Assembly (NCBI GenBank): GCA_023525975.1
Contig: CM042021.1
Span: forward strand, 78,003,501-78,067,500
Reading direction: 5' to 3'
Source of the DNA: Smallanthus sonchifolius
Taxonomy: Eukaryota > Streptophyta > Magnoliopsida > Asterales > Asteraceae
DNA: 64,000 nucleotides
Shown here: positions 22,071-33,552 of the stretch, piece after piece
How the letters are laid out: each line of letters begins with the position of its first letter
How positions within the stretch are numbered: position 1 is the stretch's first letter
The notes under the pieces: generated by a model
Told to the model about the DNA's origin: nothing
Databases searched by the model: none
The model's input: only the letters and a program-made list of their open reading frames with translations
Made by a program: the position numbers and the translations under genes

Positions 22071-24537
22071 TGTAATTTCCAGGAAATTCCGGCTTGTATT
22101 TTTACTTATCCGACACTGGTATTTCATTATTTTATGATTCGAACCATCATATTTTAATAGAAACTATCATCTATTTCATTACTTGAACATACATATACAA
22201 ATACATTGTGTACAATTGTTTATTATAAAAAAAAATATATTTATATAAGGGATTATGTAAATAATTGTTTAAAGTTCAAGAAGTAAAGATATATGTGCTA
22301 GATTATTACAAAACCTATACATATATATATATATATAAATGCAAACTTGTTAAAATTATAAATTCTATAGACAAAATTAGAGTTTATAAAAGTTACTTTA
22401 TTAATTTCAAAGAAAATGATTTCTATCTTTGTAAATTATAGAAAAACCAATTTTTATATTTACATCATTAATTACAATATAAAGTCTTGTTAGATTTTGT
22501 AAAAATTATAAATTTTAATGAACTTATATCTTTATAAAAGTCCAGGGTAAGTTCCGAAATTTCACGAACTTGAATTCAAAATAAAACTAAGTTTATACTC
22601 GAAATATAAATTCCATGAAACTTAAGGGGCCATTGTGCAAATCTGGCTTCCCCCCCCCCCTCCAATTTTGACCCTACGAAAGTCAAACAGGCACCAAATC
22701 AAATCCATAACCCCCGAATTCAAAGCTGTTAACGATCTATAAACGTGCGTAGACGTTACACAATGAGTCCCGAATGCGAGTAATGATCCAATTGAATCGG
22801 AATTCAATGAATTCGAAATCGAAAGGTCTCCCGTAACTGTGCCAAGCCTCCCCAAGTCAATTCATGCGTTGTTGTTGAAATCAACTGATGAGACCAAACC
22901 AGAAGCATTCGCGACACTCCTATTATGCTCCCTACACTCAAATCCACTCCATAACAGTTCTGAGACCCAATTCTAGTGTGAAGAACTCGAAACCCACGGC
23001 TCCCACCGATCTCCTCTTCCTCGCAATCGTTTCAGGTAATTAACCCCTCTTTCTACTCATGTTGATTTATTGAACGAAAGCCCTAATGTTTGGATCTCAT
23101 ACCCGTGAGTTCTAGTTGAATTAAGGGCTAGGGTTTTGCCGGTTTTGCTTTTGGGGAAGAAGGGACCGATTTGGATGTGTGTTAAATGATTACCAGATCC
23201 GTTCATAGCATGGCTGTTAGCCCAGATCATTTGGTTTGTGCGTTTCACTCACACGGAACCCACCTGGGTTCGATCCCTGCCAGGCCGTGTTGGGCTTTCC
23301 TTTGTTTTCATTTTTAGCACATAAATCAATAGTTTAAAGTTCTGAATTACTTTTATAAATCTTTCAAAAATAATCAGGACCTTTTTATAAAAACATAAAA
23401 TATAAACTAATGTTTCATTTATTTTATTTTACAAAAAAAAACATATTATAAGCATTATAAATTCCTAAATAAACAATATAAATGATTAATTTAGACAAAT
23501 TTAATTTTGTTGTTTTATCTATAAGATAGTAATGTAGTTAACAAATTTTGACTAATGGTTCAAACATTATTATCCTACATATTTAAATTTAAAAATAATT
23601 CTTGTGACAAAAAATATATAATTATTTAAAACATTTTGAAACTTATAGAAATGCTTAAATAATTAATTTAAATGAACAATTATACAAATTCAATTTATTT
23701 TAACACTTATACTTACCTTTTTTAAAATCATTTAGACGAGATTATTTAAATAGTTTAATTAGTTATTTTATTTACATAAAATAATTAATTAAAATCCTTT
23801 TCTTTTATTTTATTTATTTCATAAATTATTTACTAATTATTTTTATAATAATTATGTAAATAAATCCAAACGTATTATCATTTAAACCTTTTTCTATTTC
23901 ATAATTTATTTATTTAATTATTCTAGAATAATTATGTAAGTAAATTCAATCATACCCTTATTATTGTAAATACTATATAATTAATTGAAATTTCTAATTA
24001 ATTCTAATTAGTGTTAACTTATCATTATAAATATATATATATATATTTTTCTACAAACTTGTACAAACCCCACATCCGACCCCAAACTCCAAAACCCCAA
24101 GAGACTCAAATAGATTTAGAATTGTTATTCTTATTGAGTCTAGAATACAAATTTATCCGTGTAGGTTGATTGTGAATGATTCTCATGAGTCCTATCCATC
24201 CTTAACAATTCATACCACTTACTAGCTTCATTACAAGGTGAGTTCATAGCCCCTTTTCTCTTTACTATTATTTACAAATACTCGGGGTGGAACATGTTTA
24301 CATACTATACTTACCAAATTCAATACCAATGTTCTCATGCTATTTACTACGTGCTTTATGTCTTAAACTGCTTGGTGACCATTACATGTATTCATACTAG
24401 TACATTCATTAACCTGCTACCCAGGCCTAAGGTAGTACCTAACATGATCATTTATAGGCGAATCCGATTCCAGTTAACACGAACCTTGGCGGGTTTTGTG
24501 TGTACTATATTACTATTTTTCCAAAACACAATCAGTG
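22071..24537 (+). repeat. Element C 5' LTR, left part
   Basis: Starts TGTAATTTCC and matches 37581-40050 closely. Holds an AT microsatellite (about 22320-22337), a C-run (about 22651-22660), a donor-like CAG|GTAATT at 23037 and a tRNA-like module. It is cut by G at CAGTG (24533-24537). Confidence 0.92.
23211..23315 (+). other. tRNA-like module (C 5' LTR)
   Basis: A box TAGCCCAGA starts at 23218 and B box GGTTCGATCC at 23267, 49 bases apart. In a cloverleaf alignment, bases 23211-23217 pair with the segment after the T-arm at about five of seven positions, counting wobbles, and an anticodon-like stem TGTG/CACA is visible. T-runs at 23305-23308 and 23311-23315 follow. This is the most tRNA-like of the set. 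The second copy is at 38728-38832. Confidence 0.6.
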
Positions 24538-25825
24538 TGTAAGGCCCCAAAACCGGGTAACCTCACTTGTTGGATTTACTCATAAACATAGCCATAAATA
24601 CTGAACTTAAATTAAAAACATTCATCATTCAATTACATTACATAACAGCGGAAGTCTTAACAATAAAAAAAAACACAACATTGTCTTAACAAACAAAAGT
24701 GGGATGTCAGTCTTGTGCCGGGTAACCTTCACGCCATCGCACGACCTTTTCTTCCTTTACCTGAAATGTATACTAAAAGTCAGCTAACGCTGGTGAGTTC
24801 TAGTTTAATGCGATTTGATATAAACATTCTTTTCTTTACTTTATAAGTATGCATTACTGTATAGTCATTCATATAAATACGTATTCATAACTTTTGCCTT
24901 TCTTTCATCTTTCTTTTCTGTATTTTTGTGATTTCATATATATATACATATGCATTCACCTTTTCTTTCTTTCTTTAATTTCATGGGTCATACTCTATAA
25001 GGGTGATCAACCCGTCATTTGCTTACGAATGTCACAAAGACAATCGCCGTGGTCCATCGTCATGGCCCACCTATACTTACAACCGTCCGGCAACAAGTGC
25101 CGTCCGTCATTTTATTCTTACAACCGTCCGGCAACCTTTGTCCGTCCGTCATGACTTATAACCGTCGTACCGTCGTAGGCCGTAATTCGCCCGTCTACCC
25201 GAAGGTATCCGTTTCCCATGCGACTATTATTTATACAACCGTTCTACTATAATATGCCAATTGCTTCGACCGTCCATTAATGGCATTCGTACGTCCTAGC
25301 TGATGAAGGAACGCACTTGTCCCGGTTGTAAAATAATCACATGGTCGTCCGTCTACCGAAGTAGCCGTTATCATCGAAGCGTCCATAACATTTTCTGTAC
25401 TTGGCAAGCAATATATACATGGATATAAAGCAGGATTTCATTCTTTCATATTGTGTTATACTTTCATTCATTCTTTACAATCATGCTTTTCATTCTTTAT
25501 TCATAATTTCTCTTTCATGTATAGGTATATATATATATACTTGTATAACACATATGATCACATTGACATTCATAACATTTATTCACTTAGTGTATACATC
25601 TCAGCCCCAAAACATTTGAAAACATTTGCACATAACATAGAAGGGGGCACATAGAACTCACCTGATGGGCTACTCTAGGTTGTCCTACACAAAGGTCCAA
25701 CAGCGTCACTTTCGATCTGGATTAGGTAGTTAAATACACATTAGACCCAACCCCGACTTTAATGGTTTAATCATTCTAAACTTACTGACTTTACTTAACC
25801 AACCTGCTGCCTGCTGTCTGCTGCC

Positions 25826-25983
25826 TGCGCACTTAGTAAGTGCGTAGGGACTTGCTCTTGCGCACTTGGCAAGTGCGCAGGAGCTTTCCTCCTGCGTACT
25901 TGGTAAGTACACAGGGTCTGCATCCTGCGTACTTGGTAAGTACGCAGGGATTCCCTCCTGCGCACTTGGTAAGTGCGCAGGAC
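25826..25983. repeat. Palindromic repeat array in G 3' LTR
   Basis: Five near-perfect palindromes of form GCGYACTTGGTAAGTRCGC lie at about 25827, 25860, 25894, 25927 and 25960, roughly one per 33 bp. Both arms tend to change together (GCGCACTT with AAGTGCGC, GCGTACTT with AAGTACGC). The 5' LTR has a shortened set at about 32735-32865. Confidence 0.88.
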
Positions 25984-26357
25984 CTGGTTCTTGGACCAAA
26001 AATCCGAAGTTCTTGCATGCAAACCCGATCGTGCCAATCTTACAATTTTCTATGATCAAAACATGCGGTTTTCGTTCTAGATGCTATTTCTAAGCTTATT
26101 ATCAAGTTTCATCCGTAAAAACATCATCTATTTAGCTAAAACTCGAGAAACCCCAAAATGAACAAAAACTCAGATTATGTATGAATCATTACCTGGATTG
26201 AAGTTTTGATTCGGAGGTTTTGCTCACGAGCTCAGCTGTAACGTGCTCCTCTAATCTCGTGACGATCCGTCGACTTTCTCTCTCTAGACCCGGGCTCCCT
26301 TTCTCTCTCTAGAATTGGTGAAATGGAGGTGAAATGGTCAAATGGGCTGTCTTGCCC

Positions 26358-26365
26358 CTTTTATA
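26358..26365 (-). promoter_or_regulatory. TATA box of G LTR
   Basis: TATAAAAG on the minus strand in a GC-rich context. The 5' LTR copy is at 33011-33018. It lies upstream of the donor-like site, in the same relative order as in B. Confidence 0.6.
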
Positions 26366-26485
26366 CCTGGGCTTCCCTCGGCCCGTTAGAGTCGAGCCCA
26401 ATCCCATCCGTCTTTCTTTCGCTTTATGACGTTTAAATCCCTATCGTATTATTATTTACTTATTTACTATTTTCGGGATGTTACA

Positions 26486-26521
26486 AGTCTACCCTCCTTA
26501 AAGAGGTTTCGTCCTCGAAAC
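26486..26521 (-). other. G polypurine tract and pre-PPT hairpin
   Basis: On the minus strand GTTTCGAGGACGAAAC (26521-26506) forms a hairpin, followed by CTTTAAGGAGGGTAGACT, which ends at the 3' LTR. The hairpin corresponds to those of B, C and F but with other paired bases. Confidence 0.85.
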
Positions 26522-26555
26522 TATTTATACGTCAAACAATTGAGGGTATAGTCCC

Positions 26556-29500
26556 CTATTCCCATGTAGCTTCCGACCCTTTTCTGTGCTTCCATTGTAT
26601 TTTGACTAAAGGGATCGACTTATTGCGTAGTCGCTTTTCAGCTCGATCAAGGATGGCTATTGGTTCCTCTACATAATTTAGGCTGTTATCCACCTCGATC
26701 TTGTCGTAAGGTATGTGAGCTGTGTCATCGGCTAGGCACTTGCGTAAGTGCGACACGTGGAACGTAGGGTGTATTCCACTAAGCTCAACGGGTAGGTCGA
26801 GTCTGTAAGCAACTTGACCCACTCTTGCTAAAATCTTGAAAGGTCCGACAAACCTTGGACTCAGTTTGCCACGCTTCCTGAATCGGATGATTCCTTTCCA
26901 CGGTGATACCTTTAACAGTACCATGTCCCCTACCTGAAACTCTAAATCCCTTCTTCTCTTGTCCGCGTATGATTTCTGCCTGTCCTTTGCGGCTTTCATT
27001 CGAGCCTTGATCTGATCAAATTTCTCGGAAGTAGCTTTGACCACTTCGAGACTCGCAAAATCCTTTTGTCCAATTTTCCCCCAACAAACCGGGGTCCTAC
27101 ATTTCCTCCCATACAACATTTCAAATGGCGGCATGTCAATAGTTGAGTGATAGCTATTGTTATATGAAAATTCTGCCAATGGTAGGTGGCTGTCCCAGCT
27201 CCCACCGAAATCAATGATACAGGCCCGGAGCATGTCCTCCAAGGTCTGAATGGTCCTTTCCGATTGTCCATCGGTTTGGGGGTGGTAAGCGGTGCTGATG
27301 TTCAATCTAGTGCCCATCGCTTCATTGAATTTCTTCCAAAACCTTGACGTGAATCTAGTATCCCTGTCGGACACAATCGACAGCGGCATACCATGTCTGC
27401 TCACAATTTCTTTGATAAATATTTCGGCTAGCTTTTCGGACGAAGAAGTCTCACGTATTGGCAAGAAGTGAGCACTCTTTGTCAAGCGGTCGACGATCAC
27501 CCAAATGGTGTCATTGCCTTTAGCTGTTCGCGGTAGCTTGGTAATGAAGTCCATTGTGATCTCCTCCCACTTCCATTCCGGTATTGGTAAAGGTTGCATT
27601 TTACCACATGGTTTCTGGTGCTCGGCCTTAACTAGTGAACACGTTAAGCACTTGTTCACGTATTCAGTCACATCGTTCTTCATGCCAGGCCACCAGTACT
27701 CTTTCTTTAAGTCTTGATACATTTTGTTTGTCACGGGGTGGATAGAATAACGAGACTTATGGGCCTCATCGAGTATTTTGGCCCTAAGCTCGCCAATCTT
27801 AGGTATCCACATCCGGCCAAACCTAGTTCGTACTCCGTATGTATTTGAACTTAAGTTCCCTTGTTGTCCTACTATTCTTTCCCGTTTCACATTTCTTTCT
27901 AACAGTGCTTCATCTTGTGCCTTTGTTATTTCACCCATCAAATCTGGTGTTATAATCAGCTGACACGCTTTGATCCGGATGGGTGTCGATTCTTCCTTTC
28001 TACTTAAAGCGTCAGCCACTACGTTTGCCTTGCCTGGATGGTACAATATTTCACAGTCATAGTCTTTCAGTAGCTCTAACCACCTTCTTTGCCTCATGTT
28101 TAGTTCCTTTTGTTCAAAAAAATATTTCAAGCTTTTGTGATCGGAGTAGATGGTGCATTTAACTCCATACAAGTAGTGCCTCCATATTTTCAACGCGAAA
28201 ACCACTGCTGCTAACTCTAGATCGTGCGTTGGGTAGTTAACCTCGTGAATCTTTAGTTGTCGTGAGGCATAAGCAATTACCTTTCCTCGTTGCATAAGTA
28301 CGCAACCTAAACCCTGCCCCGAAGCGTCAGAGTAGACTACCAAGTCTTCATTTCCTTCAGGTAGTGTTAAGACTGGAGCTTGAGTTAATCGTGCCTTAAG
28401 TTCCTCAAACGCGTTGTTTTGGGTTTGACCCCATTCATATTTTACTTCCTTACGTGTCAATTTAGTTAGTGGCGAGGCTATTCTTGAGAAATCTTGAATG
28501 AACCTTCGATAGTAGCCTGCCAAACCCAGGAAACTTCGTATCTCTGTTGGTGTCTTTGGGATGTTCCATTCCTTTACTGTCTTGATCTTTGCAGGATCTA
28601 CCATGATGCCGTTTGGGTTTATCACATGACCTAGGAATTGGACTTCCCTAAGCCAAAACGCACATTTGGAGAATTTTGCGTACAACTTTTCCTTCTCTAG
28701 CACCTCCAGAACTTCTCTTAGGTGACAGTGATGATCACCCTCGCTTTTCGAATATACCAGTATGTCGTCTATAAAAACTATCACCGATCGATCCAACATG
28801 GGTCGACACACTCTATTCATCAAATCCATGAACGCTGCTGGTGCGTTAGTTAATCCAAAGGACATCACGAGAAATTCATAATGCCCATAACGCGTGCGAA
28901 ACGCGGTCTTTGGTACGTCTTCCTCTCTTACTTTCAACTGATGGTAACCCGACCTAAGATCGATCTTTGAGAACCAACTCGCACCTTGCAGTTGATCAAA
29001 AAGGTCGTCTATTCTAGGCAGTGGGTATTTGTTCTTTACTGTCCTCTTGTTCAGTTCGCGGTAGTCAATGCACATGCGCATGCTGCCGTCCTTCTTCTTT
29101 ACAAATAGTACCGGAGCGCCCCATGGTGAGATGCTCGGTCTAATAAATCCCTGTTTTGTTAATTCCTGTAGTTGAGACATCAATTCTTTCATTTCTGACG
29201 GAGCCAATCGGTAGGGGGCTTTGGCAACGGGCTCAGCTCCTGGCAGTAAGTCAATCTGAAATTCTATTTCCCGATCGGGTGGCAACCCAGGTAGATCCTC
29301 AGGGAATACTTCCGGAAAGTTGCACACCACAGGTACATTCTTGAGTTCTTTAGTTTTCATTCTATCATCAATAACATATGCCAGATAAGCTTCGCAACCG
29401 CGCCTCATGTAACTTTCAGCCTTGATCATCGAGATGACGTTCGGCATCGTGCAATTCCAATCCCCATAAACCGTAATTGGACTGCCGCTTGGAGCTTTGA

Positions 29501-31091
29501 GGTGTATCCTCTTACGTTTACATATGATTTGAGCTTCGTTGGCAGCTAACCAATCCATACCCAATACTATATCGAATCCTCCTAAGGTGAGAAGGAATAA
29601 TCTAGAAGGAAACTTATGACCCTCTATTTCTATTATGCAATCCTCTGTTACTTGGAATACTGCCGAATTTTTACCAACGGCAGTTTGTACGCTAAAGGCC
29701 TTTACTATGGTGTTGATAGTGCAATCTAGTTTACGACTAAATGCATTGGATATAAAACTTTTACTAGCACAAGAGTCAAATAAAATAGCAGCATTTTCAT
29801 CATTTACTAGAAACGTACCTGACACAACATCAGGGTTTCCTCTTGCTTCTTCTTCAGTTAGTGCATAGGCTCGAGTCCTAGCCTTTGGCTGTTCCTTTTC
29901 AGCTTCCTTTTCCCTTCCCGCACCGGATTGTCTGGTTTTTCTGCAATCCCTAGTCAGGTGACCAAACAGTCCACATCCTTGACATTTAGTGTCTCTTAAG
30001 CAGTCACGAGAATAGTGTCCCGCCTTCCCACACCTGTAACAGGTGGTAGTGCCGACCCGGCACTCGCCAAAATGTTGTCTTCCACATTTCTTGCAGGCTT
30101 CATAGTTATCCGACCTTGGTTTCTTAATTTCAGTTGTAACGTTCCCTCTTCCGGTGCCTCTAGACGGGTTCTCCCACTTTCTCTTTTGGGTTTCTGTTGG
30201 TGGGTCCTCATTGGCATAATCGTCGTAGACGATTCCGCTCAGATTCACTACCGACTCGAAGGTCGAGGGTAGGTTGGCTTTCACGTGGACACGGACCCTT
30301 TGAGGTAGGCCCTTCACATAATACTTGATCATTCGCTCTTCTGTCTCCACCAGGTGGGGTACCAGCTGTGCCAACTCATTGAATCTAGAAGTATACTGGC
30401 GGTGTGTCTTGTTGCCAGCCTTAAGGTTTAGGAATTCATTTTCCACTCGATCAATTTCGTTCTGGGGACAGAACTTTTGAATTACCAGCTTTTTCAGTTC
30501 TTCCCATGTCATTCTTGCAAGAGCGTTTGGGGACTTTGTCCTCTGGATGTTCCTTCACCAACCTAGGGCCTCATTGGTGAAAGAATGTGCAACATATTTA
30601 ACAGCCTGGTCTGGTCGACACTCGCTGATGTTGATTACAGCACTCATCCTCTCAATCCATTCAAGCGTTGCCACTGAATCTTTGCTCCCATCGAACTTGG
30701 GTGGGTCTCCGTCCTTAAAGCCCTTATAAGTACACCCACGGTTGCTCGATCCTATCTTTATTTCATCCCCATCACTATCATATACTTTCTCTTCCTTGTC
30801 TCCTTCATCCTCCTCTCTACTTTTCTTTATTGCCTCGGATAGTAGATCAGGCAATACCTTCTTCAAAGTGAGCACAACTTCACGGGCAATAGCATCCCTG
30901 ACTTCAGGTTCCAACTGTATAGGCCCTGGACTGTCGTCCTTAACTGGGGTCACTTCTGTTTCGTGCACACTTTCGGTGTGCTCTGCGTGCACACTCTCTT
31001 CTTCTTCTTCTTCTATTCTTTGGTTCAACGGAGGTCTACCTACTCGGCCAGTACGACCGCCTCGGCGTCCTGTCTTTCCTCCACCAGCCAT
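26556..31091 (-). pseudogene. Element G Gag-Pol polyprotein (Ty3/gypsy), nearly intact
   Basis: One frame of 1511 codons runs from ATG at 31091 (MAGGGKTGRRGG) to TAG at 26556. In order: acidic N-terminus, gag domain, several cysteine/histidine zinc-knuckle motifs (about 30110-29935), aspartic protease (about 29775), reverse transcriptase FIDDIL (about 28770), RNase H, integrase HHCC (about 27770-27640) and core (TMDFITKLP, SDRDTRF), and a chromodomain-like tail. Three oddities: an in-frame TGA at 30555-30557 in the gag domain, where a Trp is expected; a protease active site reading DSC, not DS/TG (codon at 29769-29771); and a tail that ends at EATWE, shorter than in B. No other break is visible, so this is the youngest-looking coding region here. 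Confidence 0.95.
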
Positions 31092-31445
31092 AAATTCTTA
31101 ATTTCCTGATAGTTAAAAAGGGAATACACCAATGTCATTTCTTCAGATCATAGTTTGGAACAGTACGAGCAAGGTAAATTCTTAATTACAGTGACCGGTT
31201 TGTGATTACTAATTTACATTGCTTTTCGGGTTCAAAACTCTTCAAATCAGTCATGGCATTAACATCTATTTGTTCTAAGTTATGGTATCTATTCTTATGC
31301 AAGAGCATTAACTTTATTCTTACTTACCGTGCTGGCGTTAGTGTTGGTTACCCATACTGACATCCGTGCGTTGGTCCCATAATCAGTTTGAGTCTAGACA
31401 TTTAGGGATGTCTAAATCTCTCAAACTATAGCTCTGATACCAACT
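31092..31445 (-). other. G leader and primer-binding site
   Basis: The minus-strand primer site TTGGTATCAGAGC (31443-31431) matches initiator tRNA-Met and lies just inside the 5' LTR. The remaining roughly 340 bp up to the Gag start is untranslated leader. I did not see the AGGAAAGCAT hairpin of the other families here. Confidence 0.85.
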
Positions 31446-33138
31446 TGTAAGGCCTCAAAACCGGGTAACCTCACTTGTTGGATTTACTCATAAACATAGC
31501 CATAAATACTGAACTTAAATTAAAAACATTCATCATTCAATTACATTACATAACAGCGGAAGTCTTAACAATAAAAAAAAACACAACATTGTCTTAACAA
31601 ACAAAAGTGGGATGTCAGTCTTGTGCCGGGTAACCTTCACGCCATCGCACGACCTTTTCTTCCTTTACCTGAAATGTATACTAAAAGTCAGCTAACGCTG
31701 GTGAGTTCTAGTTTAATGCGATTTGATATAAACATTCTTTTCTTTACTTTATAAGTATGCATTACTGTATAGTCATTCATATAAATACGTATTCATAACT
31801 TTTGCCTTTCTTTCATCTTTCTTTTCTGTATTTTTGTGATTTCATATATATATACATATGCATTCACCTTTTCTTTCTTTCTTTAATTTCATGGGTCATA
31901 CTCTATAAGGGTGATCAACCCGTCATTTGCTTACGAATGTCACAAAGACAATCGCCGTGGTCCATCGTCATGGCCCACCTATACTTACAACCGTCCGGCA
32001 ACAAGTGCCGTCCGTCATTTTATTCTTACAACCGTCCGGCAACCTTTGTCCGTCCGTCATGACTTACAACCGTCGTACCGTCGTAGGCCGTAATTCGCCC
32101 GTCTACCCGAAGGTATCCGTTTCCCATGCGACTATTATTTATACAACCGTTCTACTATAATATGCCAATTGCTTCGACCGTCCATTAATGGCATTCGTAC
32201 GTCCTAGCTGATGAAGGAACGCACTTGTCCCGGTTGTAAAATAATCACATGGTCGTCCGTCTACCGAAGTAGCCGTTATCATCGAAGCGTCCATAACATT
32301 TTCTGTACTTGGCAAGCAATATATACATGGATATAAAGCAGGATTTCATTCTTTCATATTGTGTTATACTTTCATTCATTCTTTACAATCATGCTTTTCA
32401 TTCTTTATTCATAATTTCTCTTTCATGTATAGGTATATATATATATATACTTGTATAACACATATGATCACATTGACATTCATAACATTTATTCACTTAG
32501 TGTATACATCTCAGCCCCAAAACATTTGAAAACATTTGCACATAACATAAAAGTGGGCACATAGAACTCACCTGATGGGCTACTCTAGGTTGTCCTAGAC
32601 AAAGGTCCAACAGCGTCACTTTCGATCTGGATTAGGTAGTTAAATACACATTAGACCCAACCCCGACTTTAATGGTTTAATCATTCTAAACTTACTGACT
32701 TTACTTAACCAACCTGCTGCCTGCTGTCTGCTGCTTGCGCACTTAGTAAGTGCGCAGGGACTTGCTCTTGCGCACTTGGCAAGTACGCAGGAGCCTTCCT
32801 CCTGCGTACTTGGTAAGTACACAGGGTCTGCATCCTGCGTACTTGGCAAGTGCGCAGGAGCCTTCGGAGGTTTTGCTCACGAGCTCAGCTGTAACGTGCT
32901 CCTCTAATCTCGTGACGATCCGTCGACTTTCTCTCTCTAGACCCGGGCTCCCTTTCTCTCTCTAGATTTGGTGAAATGGAGGTGAAATGGTCAAATGGGC
33001 TGTCTTGCCCCTTTTATACCTGGGCTTCCCTCGGCCCGTTAGAGTCGAGCCCAAGCCCATCCGTCTTTCTTTCGCTTTATGACGTTTAAATCCCCATCGT
33101 ATTATTATTTACTTATTTACTATTTTCGGGATGTTACA
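31446..33138 (-). repeat. Element G 5' LTR, internally deleted
   Basis: 1693 bp, 255 bp shorter than the 3' LTR. The missing block is near 32868 and corresponds to about 25945-26212 of the 3' LTR. It removes part of the palindrome array and the donor-like CCAG|GTAATG. The TATA box (33011-33018) and acceptor hairpin (31689-31700) remain. Because the 5' LTR drives transcription, the transcript would lack the proposed donor. Confidence 0.9.
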
Positions 33139-33552
33139 CAGTGGGATTGTACTTACCAGTTTTCCATTTACTACGGATTGAATTGTACGCTTGGAACCTT
33201 GCATGTTTTCACATTTATGCCATAGTTACGCTTTGAACAATATTGAATATCAAATCATTTTTACTAAACTTTTGTTAGTGTCAAAACCTATGTTACTCAC
33301 CAACTACTTGTAGTTGACATTTACTCGCATGTTTCAGGTGCACCCATTTGAGGACCCTACCTGCTCATCTAGGACTTGGACCTAGCTAAATTTAAATTAT
33401 GTTATGTTTTGAACGTTTCGTTTTCCATTCTCTATGTAACGGATGATTTTAAATTGATGAATAAATATTGTCATTTAATAATAGATGATCATGTGCTTAT
33501 GAACAACCGCGTCAGCCCCGGCGTTTAATCTGCCGCCGGCCGGGGTGTGACA
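33139..33552 (+). repeat. Element C 5' LTR, right part
   Basis: Resumes at the CAGTG duplication and matches 40050-40464. Contains hairpin CAACTACTTGTAGTTG (33301-33316), acceptor-like GTTTCAG|GTG (33331-33337) and the GC-rich LTR end. Confidence 0.92.

Larger units (their letters stand above)
24538..26485 (-). repeat. Element G 3' LTR (full length)
   Basis: 1948 bp. On the minus strand it holds a TATA box (26358-26365), a donor-like CCAG|GTAATG (GT at 26192-26191), a palindrome array (25826-25983), hairpin CAGCGTTAGCTG (24781-24792) and acceptor-like TTTCAG|GT (24771-24773). The short frames at 24894-26093 come from simple and palindromic repeats and are not genes. Confidence 0.93.
24538..33138 (-). 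mobile_element. Element G: autonomous-type Ty3/gypsy element in C
   Basis: LTRs 24538-26485 (3' LTR) and 31446-33138 (5' LTR) start TGTAACATCC on the minus strand. The body 26486-31445 has primer site, Gag-Pol and purine tract. CAGTG is duplicated at 24533-24537 and 33139-33143, and the uninterrupted 3' LTR of C has a single CAGTG at the same place. It is a different family from A, B and C, with a protein related to Tekay-type chromoviruses. Confidence 0.95.

Noticed and set aside
25826..25983. CRISPR-like look of evenly spaced palindromes
   Set aside because: This is plant retrotransposon DNA. Spacers are short and similar, and no cas-like gene exists.
25730..26059. Frames with repeated residues such as LPSTQE and CALTKCA, in several phases
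   Set aside because: They arise because a 33-bp DNA palindrome array is open in many frames on both strands. The array lies in an LTR and has no start context or homology.
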